A stretch of 5,054 nt of DNA, taken from contig DJIP01000305.1 of the NCBI GenBank assembly GCA_002433675.1, positions 1 to 5,054 on the forward strand, in the 5' to 3' direction. Shown here piece by piece: positions 1 through 5,054 of this stretch. The position numbers and the translations under genes are program-made. How positions within the stretch are numbered: the first letter of the stretch is position 1; each line of letters starts with the position of its first letter. The stretch is from Halomonas halophila. GTDB lineage: Bacteria; Pseudomonadota; Gammaproteobacteria; Pseudomonadales; Halomonadaceae. The notes beneath the pieces were generated by a model. The model was not told the origin of the DNA. It saw only the letters and a list, made by a program, of their open reading frames with translations, and did not search any database.

Positions 1-6
1 AGGATC

Positions 7-1386
7 ATGCAGACACCCCCCACGACGCTGTTCGACTTCCACGGCAGGCCCGGTGTAGCCCGCGCGCTGCCCATCTCACTTCAACACGTGCTGGCGATGA
101 TCGCCGGCGTCATCACGCCGCCGCTTATCGTCGCTGGCGTGGTCGGCGCCACCCCGGCAGAAAAGCTCCAGCTGATTCAGGTAGCGGTGCTTGCCTCCGG
201 GGTCTGCACCCTCTTCCACCTTTACGGCGTCTGGAAGTTCGGCGCCCGCCTGCCGGCCATCTTCGGTGTCGGCTTCGCCTATGTACCCACGCTGATCGCC
301 GTTGGCGCCCAGTACGGCATCGAAGGCATCCTTGGAGCGCAACTGATCGGTGGCATCACCATGATGGTGGTGGGCTACTTCATCCAGTTCATCCGCCACC
401 TCTTCCCTCCGGTGGTGGCAGGCACTGTGGTGCTGGTGATCGGACTGTCGCTCTATGACATCGCCATCCGCTACATGGCCGGCAGCGGCAACGTCAACGC
501 CGAAGGCTTCGGTGATCTCGTCAACTGGGGACTGGGCGTACTGACGCTGGTGACGGTGCTGGTGGCATCCCAGTTTGGCCGCGGCGTGGTCAAGCTGTCG
601 GCCATCATCATCGGCATGCTGGTCGGCTATCTGGTCGCCATTCCGCTGGGCATGATCGACTTCACGCCGGTAACCCAGGCCCAATGGCTGGCGGTGCCCG
701 AGTTGATGCCGTTCGAGATGGAGTTTCATTCAGCCGCCATCATTTCCATGGTGGTGATCTGCGTGATCAATTCGGTCCAGACCATCGGCGATCTGTCCGC
801 CACCAGCGTGGCGGGGATGAACCGGGAACTGACCACAAAGGAACTCACCGGCGGCCTGCTCGGCAATGGCCTGACGACCACCCTCAGCACCTTCTTTGGT
901 GCGCTGCCGACCTCCACCTACAGCCAGAACGTCGGCATCGTGGCCATCACCAAGGTCATCAGTAGAAGCGTCTTCCTGCTGGCGGGTGTCATCGTGTTGG
1001 CGGCCGGACTCAGCCCCAAATTCGGCGCACTGATGACGACCATTCCCTATCCCGTAATCGGTGGCGCCACCATCACCGTGTTCGGAATGATCACGGTGAC
1101 CGGCATTCAACTGCTGATCAAGGACGAGATGACCGCCCGTAACATGACCATCGTCGGGCTGTCCCTGGCGCTCAGCCTGGGCATCACCTCGGTACCATCG
1201 GCGATCCAACAGTTCCCGGAAACCGTCAAGGACGTGGTAACGGGCGCACCCATCGTGATCGCCGCGATCAGTGCCTTCCTGTTGAACCTGCTGCTGCCAC
1301 GCAAGACATTGGCCCAGGAGGCCCAGGAAAGAGAAGAAGAAGCCCGCCAGTCGAGCCTCGACCGCCACAGCACCGAGGAAGGCTGA
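7..1386 (+). CDS. NCS2/NAT family nucleobase:cation symporter, probable purine (xanthine/urate-type) permease
   Basis: Inner-membrane secondary transporter expected to import a purine base with protons. The 459-residue length is typical of the family (UraA about 430, XanQ about 466). TM1 carries the family Gln-His pair (Q26-H27, in QHVLAM). The NAT signature is Q307-N308-V-G-I-V-A-I-T-K316; Gln-Asn is the purine-transporter form, whereas UraA has Glu-Asn. The TM8 motif is VQTIGDLSATS (257-267), and the TM10-region PYPVIGGA lies at 347-354. Aligned from memory with E. coli XanQ, Q258 replaces Glu272 and N287 replaces Asp304, while D262 matches Asp276. A91 appears to sit where XanQ has Asn93, a specificity position. 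The C-terminal tail (431-459) is soluble and highly charged. ATG at 7 is chosen because about 20 residues before TM1 is normal for the family; only AGGA (1-4) is visible upstream, too close to be a good ribosome site, and the frame is open to the left edge. Family assignment is firm, the exact substrate is not. Confidence 0.93.
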   Translation: MQTPPTTLFDFHGRPGVARALPISLQHVLAMIAGVITPPLIVAGVVGATPAEKLQLIQVAVLASGVCTLFHLYGVWKFGARLPAIFGVGFAYVPTLIAVGAQYGIEGILGAQLIGGITMMVVGYFIQFIRHLFPPVVAGTVVLVIGLSLYDIAIRYMAGSGNVNAEGFGDLVNWGLGVLTLVTVLVASQFGRGVVKLSAIIIGMLVGYLVAIPLGMIDFTPVTQAQWLAVPELMPFEMEFHSAAIISMVVICVINSVQTIGDLSATSVAGMNRELTTKELTGGLLGNGLTTTLSTFFGALPTSTYSQNVGIVAITKVISRSVFLLAGVIVLAAGLSPKFGALMTTIPYPVIGGATITVFGMITVTGIQLLIKDEMTARNMTIVGLSLALSLGITSVPSAIQQFPETVKDVVTGAPIVIAAISAFLLNLLLPRKTLAQEAQEREEEARQSSLDRHSTEEG

Positions 1387-1464
1387 CACCCGGTGCGCCG
1401 GTGACCTTGCTATCAACAATGGCTGCAAAGGCTTGGTTGCAAGGCCCTCTCCAGCACCACCACA

Positions 1465-1497
1465 AAAAAGCGCCACCCTTTTGGGGCGGCGCTTTTT
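1465..1497. terminator. Bidirectional intrinsic terminator shared by the permease and ihfA
   Basis: A GC-rich stem pairs GCGCC (1470-1474) with GGCGC (1488-1492) and CCC (1476-1478) with GGG (1484-1486) around a TTTTG loop. It is flanked by A1465-A1469 on the left and T1493-T1497 on the right, so each strand ends in a U run after the stem. In plus-strand RNA, position 1475/1487 is an A-C mismatch. In minus-strand RNA the same position is a G-U wobble, so the hairpin is continuous only for transcripts coming from ihfA. It lies 79 nt after the permease stop and 195 nt after the ihfA stop. Confidence 0.9.
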
Positions 1498-1507
1498 ACC
1501 ATGACAC

Positions 1508-1576
1508 TTTCTGTCACGACCTTCCGTCACAACCTTCCGTTGCGACCCTTCCCGCAACGATACTTTCCGTCACAAC
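1508..1576. repeat. Degenerate 13-bp tandem repeat, about five copies
   Basis: Units read TTTCTGTCACGAC (1508-1520), CTTCCGTCACAAC (1521-1533), CTTCCGTTGCGAC (1534-1546), a divergent 15-bp unit CCTTCCCGCAACGAT (1547-1561), and TTTCCGTCACAAC (1564-1576). The consensus is YTTCCGTCACRAC. Three copies abut exactly at 13-bp spacing and the last two are offset. Units 3 and 4 also form an inverted repeat, CGTTGCG/CGCAACG, with an 8-nt loop. The cluster starts about 10 bp beyond the terminator U run. Function unknown: it could be slippage-derived spacer, a structured 3' UTR or a protein-binding array. Confidence 0.7.
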
Positions 1577-1691
1577 ACTTTTTCAGGGTGACGCCTTTAC
1601 GGGCCGGGGTCTTTCAAGACGATGCAAGACGACACCTTTGTCGGCCAACGCTTGGCGATCAGACGTGTTCGGCGGGTCCAGATTCACACCA

Positions 1692-1988
1692 TCAGGCTTC
1701 CTCAGGATGCCCCACCTGGCTTTTCAATTTCTGCCCGGGCCGGAAGGTCACCACACGCCGAGCCGAGATCGGAATCTCTTCTCCCGTCTTGGGGTTTCGC
1801 CCAGGCCGTTCACGCTTGTCGCGCAGGTCAAAATTGCCGAACCCCGACAGCTTGACCTGCTCGTTCTCCCGTAGACAGGCGCGAATTTCCTCGAAGAAGG
1901 CTTCCACCATGGTCTTCGCCTCCCGCTTGGACAGGCCGAGCTCGGTATGCAGATGCTCGGCCAGTTCTGCCTTGGTCAACGCTCCCAT
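1692..1988 (-). CDS. ihfA: Integration host factor, alpha subunit
   Basis: IHF alpha dimerises with IHF beta (ihfB, not in this window) and bends DNA sharply at specific sites, acting in nucleoid structure, sigma-54 and other promoters, replication and site-specific recombination. The 98-residue length is standard (E. coli 99). The N-terminal helical dimerisation region (about 3-45) is followed by the nearly invariant segment [16 protein letters not shown] (43-58) and the beta-arm [20 protein letters not shown] (63-82). P66 is the proline that intercalates into DNA (E. coli Pro65). The alpha subunit is indicated by FDLRDK and by the location directly after pheT. The start ATG at 1988-1986 is supported by GAGGA seven nt upstream and by alignment with E. 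coli IhfA (one extra Gly at position 2). It is last in the phe operon, 57 nt after pheT. A perfect IHF consensus upstream inside pheT suggests autoregulation. Confidence 0.97.
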   Translation of the reverse strand: MGALTKAELAEHLHTELGLSKREAKTMVEAFFEEIRACLRENEQVKLSGFGNFDLRDKRERPGRNPKTGEEIPISARRVVTFRPGQKLKSQVGHPEEA

Positions 1989-1995
1989 GTTCTTA

Positions 1996-2000
1996 TCCTC
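1996..2000 (-). promoter_or_regulatory. Ribosome binding site of ihfA
   Basis: The minus strand reads GAGGA followed by seven nt (TAAGAAC) and then the ATG of ihfA. This near-consensus Shine-Dalgarno fixes the start and indicates independent translation initiation rather than reliance on coupling to pheT. Confidence 0.8.
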
Positions 2001-2045
2001 ATGGTGATGGTCACGCCAACCGTCCGCGCCCGTCAGGGGAAAGCG

Positions 2046-4427
2046 TCAGGCACGCAGCTCGGCATCGAGTCCCTGCCGAGCCGTTGCCACGATGGCATCG
2101 ACCAACTGATTGATTTCTTCGTCATTTAGCGTGCGCGAAGGATGCTGCCAGGTCAAGCCCAAGGCCACACTCTTACGACCTTCGGCTACGCCTTTACCCT
2201 GATAGACGTCGAAAAGCCCCAGTTCGGTGAGCCATTCACCGGCTTCGGCACGCACGCGGTCGAGCAGCGCCTGCACCGGCTGGTCCTCATCGACCACAAA
2301 GGCCAGGTCGCGACGCACCTCGGGATACCGCGACAGCGGCGCAAAGGCAGGGATGCTGCCCTGGCTGAGCGCGTCAAGGCGCACCTCGAACAGCACGGCG
2401 TCGGTCTTGAGGCCGAGCTTGGCCTTGACCGCCGGATGCAGGGTGCCGATCCAGCCGGCTTCCTCGCCGCGATGGAGGATGCGCGCGCACTGCCCGGGAT
2501 GCAGTGACGGGTGCTCGCCCGGCTCGAAGCGCCAGGCGTCGGCGCTGCCGGTCACCTCGAACAGGCTCTCCAGGTCACCCTTGAGATCGAAAAAGTCGAC
2601 CTTGTCGCGACCACCGGCCCAGCCTTCGGGAAGGCGCGAGCCGCAGACAATGGCGCCCAGCATCGGCACCTGCTCCAGTTCATCGAGCTCGCCGCGGAAA
2701 ACGAGGCCGCTCTCGAACAGGCGCACACGGGTCTGCTGGCGATTGAGATTGTGCTCAAGCGCCCTGACCAGGCCCGGGAACAGGCTCGCCCGCATCACCG
2801 ACAGGTCCGCCGAGATAGGGTTGGCCAGTACCGGCGACACCGCTTCGGGCAGCAGCACACGCTGCAGCTCCGGGGCGACGAAACTGTAGGTGATCGCTTC
2901 CTGGTAGCCACGTGCGGTCATCTGACGGCGCAGACGCGACAACGGGCTTCTGGCCTCGTGGTCCGCCTTGAGCGCCAGGCGCACGGCGGGGCGACGCACC
3001 GGCAGACGGTTATAGCCGTGAATCCGAGCCACTTCCTCGATCAGGTCTTCCTCGATGGTGACGTCGAAACGCCAGCTCGGTACCTTGACCCGGAAGCCAG
3101 CGTCGATGCTGTCCACCGCCATGCCCAGCCGCTCGAGGATCTCGCCGACCTCGGCGTCGTCCAGGCGCTTGGAAAGCGCCTTGGCCAACCGCTCGGTGCG
3201 CAGGGTCACCTCGCGCTGAGCCGGCAGATGAGCGTCAGAGGCCTGCTCATTGAGCGGCCCGGCTTCACCGCCGCAGATGGCGATCAGAAGCTCGGTGGCC
3301 CGCTCGACGGCACGGCGAGTCAACTCGGGATCGACGCCGCGCTCGAAGCGATGCGAGGCGTCGGTGTGCAGCCCGTAGGAGCGCGCCTGACCGGCCACCG
3401 CCAAGGGGGTGAAGAATGCGCCTTCCAGGAAGATATCGCGGGTGGCCTCGCTGACACCGGAGTGTTCACCGCCCATCACCCCGGCCAGGGCCAGCGGCCC
3501 CTTCTCGTCGGCGATGATCAGGGTGCTCGGATCGAGACTGACGGTCTGGCCGTCGAGCAGCACAAGCTCCTCGCCCTGGCGCGCCAGGCGCACAATCACG
3601 GCACCCTCGAGGTTGGCACGATCGAAGGCGTGCAGCGGCTGGCCCAGCTCCAGCATCACGTAGTTGGTCACGTCCACCGCCGGATCGATGGCGCGCACGC
3701 CGCTACGGCGCAGACGCTCGACCATCCACATCGGCGTGGGGCGACTGATATCGACGCCCTTGATCAGACGGCCGATGTAGCGCGGGCAGCGCTCTGTGTC
3801 CTCGACCCTGACCGGGAAGGTTTCGTCATGGCTGGCCGCAACCGCTGAGATCTCCGGCTCGTCCAAGCCAAGACGGTTGAGCACGCCGACTTCGCGGGCC
3901 AGGCCCTGGACGCTCAGACAGTCACCGCGGTTTGGCGTCAGATCAACCTCGATGGTGTGGTCATCCAGGCCCAGGTAGTCACGCAGGGCGGTGCCCACCG
4001 GGGCATCCTCGGGCAAAACCAGGATGCCCTCGGAGGTGCCCTCCTCCAGGCCCAGTTCGGAAGCTGAGCAGATCATGCCGCGGGACTCGACGCCCCTGAG
4101 CTTGGCCTTCTTGATCTTGAAGTCACCCGGCAATACCGCGCCCACCCGGGCGAACGGGATATGCTGGCCGGCGGCCACATTGGGGGCACCACATACCACC
4201 TGCACGGTCTCGCCGCTTCCGTCGTCGACCTGACAGACGTTGAGCTTGTCGGCATCAGGGTGTTGGGCCTTGTCGACCACCTTGGCCACTACCACCTCGC
4301 TGAAGGCCGCCGCCACGGGTTCGACGGCGTCCACCTCGAGCCCCGCCATGGTGATCTGGTCGGCAAGCCCCTGGGTGGAAAGCTGCGGAGATACCCACTC
4401 ACGCAGCCACTGTTCGGATACTTTCAT
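2046..4427 (-). CDS. pheT: Phenylalanyl-tRNA synthetase, beta subunit
   Basis: Large subunit of the cytoplasmic (alpha-beta)2 PheRS, which charges tRNA-Phe; the beta subunit binds tRNA and hydrolyses mischarged Tyr-tRNA-Phe. The 793-residue length matches E. coli (795). Domain order: N-terminal B1 segment, EMAP/Trbp111-like tRNA-binding fold (about 40-149, with VVCGAPNV at 77-84), B3/B4 editing domain (about 212-386), B5 (about 404-477), catalytic-like core lacking activity (about 490-680), and a C-terminal FDX-ACB anticodon-binding domain (about 698-793, starting LSRYPEVRRDLAFVV). Editing-site residues match those I recall for E. coli: H266, G319, E335, T355 and A357 (E. coli 265, 318, 334, 354, 356), so proofreading should be intact. 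The start is fixed by AAGGAG five nt upstream and the standard N-terminus MKVSEQWLREWV. It lies 65 nt after pheS and 57 nt before ihfA. No frameshift or truncation is seen. Confidence 0.98.
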   Translation of the reverse strand: MKVSEQWLREWVSPQLSTQGLADQITMAGLEVDAVEPVAAAFSEVVVAKVVDKAQHPDADKLNVCQVDDGSGETVQVVCGAPNVAAGQHIPFARVGAVLPGDFKIKKAKLRGVESRGMICSASELGLEEGTSEGILVLPEDAPVGTALRDYLGLDDHTIEVDLTPNRGDCLSVQGLAREVGVLNRLGLDEPEISAVAASHDETFPVRVEDTERCPRYIGRLIKGVDISRPTPMWMVERLRRSGVRAIDPAVDVTNYVMLELGQPLHAFDRANLEGAVIVRLARQGEELVLLDGQTVSLDPSTLIIADEKGPLALAGVMGGEHSGVSEATRDIFLEGAFFTPLAVAGQARSYGLHTDASHRFERGVDPELTRRAVERATELLIAICGGEAGPLNEQASDAHLPAQREVTLRTERLAKALSKRLDDAEVGEILERLGMAVDSIDAGFRVKVPSWRFDVTIEEDLIEEVARIHGYNRLPVRRPAVRLALKADHEARSPLSRLRRQMTARGYQEAITYSFVAPELQRVLLPEAVSPVLANPISADLSVMRASLFPGLVRALEHNLNRQQTRVRLFESGLVFRGELDELEQVPMLGAIVCGSRLPEGWAGGRDKVDFFDLKGDLESLFEVTGSADAWRFEPGEHPSLHPGQCARILHRGEEAGWIGTLHPAVKAKLGLKTDAVLFEVRLDALSQGSIPAFAPLSRYPEVRRDLAFVVDEDQPVQALLDRVRAEAGEWLTELGLFDVYQGKGVAEGRKSVALGLTWQHPSRTLNDEEINQLVDAIVATARQGLDAELRA
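2103..2115 (-). promoter_or_regulatory. Candidate IHF-binding site upstream of ihfA
   Basis: The minus strand reads AATCAATCAGTTG, a perfect 13/13 match to the IHF consensus WATCAANNNNTTR. It lies inside the last codons of pheT (residues 771-775, E-I-N-Q-L), 115 bp upstream of the ihfA start codon. The bases 5' of it on that strand (TAAATGACGAAGA) are A-rich, as is common next to strong IHF sites. In E. coli ihfA is expressed partly from a promoter within pheT and IHF represses its own synthesis, so a site here fits autoregulation. I could not identify a convincing -35/-10 pair nearby. Confidence 0.5.
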
Positions 4428-4432
4428 GAGGA

Positions 4433-4438
4433 CTCCTT
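4433..4438 (-). promoter_or_regulatory. Ribosome binding site of pheT
   Basis: The minus strand reads AAGGAG, five nt before the pheT ATG. It lies mostly in the loop of a possible small hairpin whose stem is AGGAC (4446-4442) pairing with GUCCU (4433-4429) in the mRNA; only the last G is in the stem, so the site would be presented rather than hidden. Confidence 0.8.
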
Positions 4439-4470
4439 GACGTCCTGTTCCTGCATTCGATGTTCTTTAT

Positions 4471-4486
4471 CGGGCCCTTTGGCCCG
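4471..4486 (-). other. GC-rich hairpin in the pheS-pheT gap
   Basis: A perfect 6-bp stem, CGGGCC/GGCCCG, with a 4-nt loop (AAAG in the mRNA), starts 6 nt after the pheS stop codon. No U run follows (the next bases are AUAAAG), so it is not an intrinsic terminator. It could act as an RNA-stability or processing element between the two cistrons, or be incidental in a GC-rich spacer. Confidence 0.45.
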
Positions 4487-4492
4487 CAGCGC

Positions 4493-5054
<562 letters not shown>

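Larger units (their letters stand above)
1387..1691. other. Convergent intergenic region (305 bp) with no gene
   Basis: Non-coding gap between the permease stop and the ihfA stop. It holds a bidirectional terminator (1465-1497), a degenerate 13-bp repeat cluster (1508-1576) and short perfect inverted repeats: CGTTGCG/CGCAACG (1538-1544, 1553-1559), CGTCAC/GTGACG (1568-1573, 1588-1593), CGACA/TGTCG (1630-1634, 1639-1643) and GCCAA/TTGGC (1644-1648, 1652-1656). Plus-strand open frames here run antisense through ihfA and show no family resemblance. I looked for a tRNA T-arm and a CCA end on both strands and found none. The 195 nt between the ihfA stop and the terminator would be a long, structured 3' UTR of the phe-ihfA transcript. 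Confidence 0.75.

Noticed and set aside
1387..1403. Imperfect hairpin CACCCGG-TGCG-CCGGTG just after the permease stop
   Set aside because: It is short with a bulge and no U run; the strong terminator at 1465-1497 explains the 3' end better.
730..1557. A 275-codon minus-strand open frame opposite the permease
   Set aside because: The translation is low-complexity and rich in His, Asp, Gly and Gln, as expected for the shadow of a hydrophobic membrane protein, and the frame runs through the terminator.
1540..1564. Plus-strand TTGCGA / GATACT promoter-like pair in the repeat region
   Set aside because: The spacer is only 13 nt, and there is no plus-strand gene downstream for it to serve.
1508..1576. 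CRISPR array
   Set aside because: The units are 13 bp and abut without unique spacers, and no cas-like gene is present.
1570..1691. Possible tRNA downstream of ihfA
   Set aside because: No T-arm consensus (GGTTCRANTCC), anticodon arm or acceptor pairing was found on either strand.
1401..2007. Plus-strand open frames (157 and 168 codons) covering the intergenic gap and antisense to ihfA
   Set aside because: They cross the terminator or start directly after it, translate the repeats, and overlap ihfA, which is certain. No homology is recognised and no ribosome site is seen.
2124..2156. Possible ihfA promoter: TTGACC (2156-2151) with CTAAAT (2129-2124) on the minus strand
   Set aside because: The 21-nt spacer is too long for a sigma-70 promoter and the -10 match is poor.
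2511..3848. A 445-codon open frame on the plus strand antisense to pheT
   Set aside because: It lies wholly inside the confidently identified pheT, its translation has no recognisable family, and long antisense open frames are expected opposite GC-rich genes with strong third-position bias.

Overview
The window is a compact, high-GC stretch from a gammaproteobacterium. The proteins and gene order fit the Pseudomonas/Halomonas side of that class; a Halomonadaceae-like host is my guess from overall protein character and is not proven by anything here. It holds four genes: two convergent transcription units meeting at a shared non-coding gap.

Left unit, plus strand (7-1386): a complete 12-14-helix transporter of the NCS2/NAT (nucleobase-ascorbate transporter) family, most likely a purine (xanthine/uric acid type) permease. 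It keeps the family signature QNxGxxxxT[K/R], but amides replace two carboxylates that are conserved in the characterised members I can recall.

Right unit, minus strand (5054 down to 1692): pheS (3' part only, cut by the right edge), pheT (complete) and ihfA (complete). This is the classic pheS-pheT-ihfA order of the gammaproteobacterial thrS-infC-rpmI-rplT-pheST-ihfA cluster. PheS and PheT together form the (alpha-beta)2 phenylalanyl-tRNA synthetase. IhfA pairs with IhfB, encoded elsewhere, to make the DNA-bending protein IHF. The gaps are 65 nt (pheS-pheT) and 57 nt (pheT-ihfA), and good Shine-Dalgarno sequences precede both pheT and ihfA. A perfect match to the IHF consensus lies inside the 3' end of pheT, about 115 bp upstream of the ihfA start, which suggests IHF autoregulation.

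Convergent gap (1387-1691, 305 bp): contains a strong bidirectional intrinsic terminator (1465-1497), a small degenerate 13-bp tandem repeat (1508-1576) and several short inverted repeats. I see no convincing gene, tRNA, CRISPR or mobile element there.

This is mostly ordinary housekeeping DNA. I found no evidence of a new multi-gene system. The points most worth checking are the amide substitutions in the permease, the candidate IHF site ahead of ihfA, and the repeat cluster between the convergent genes.
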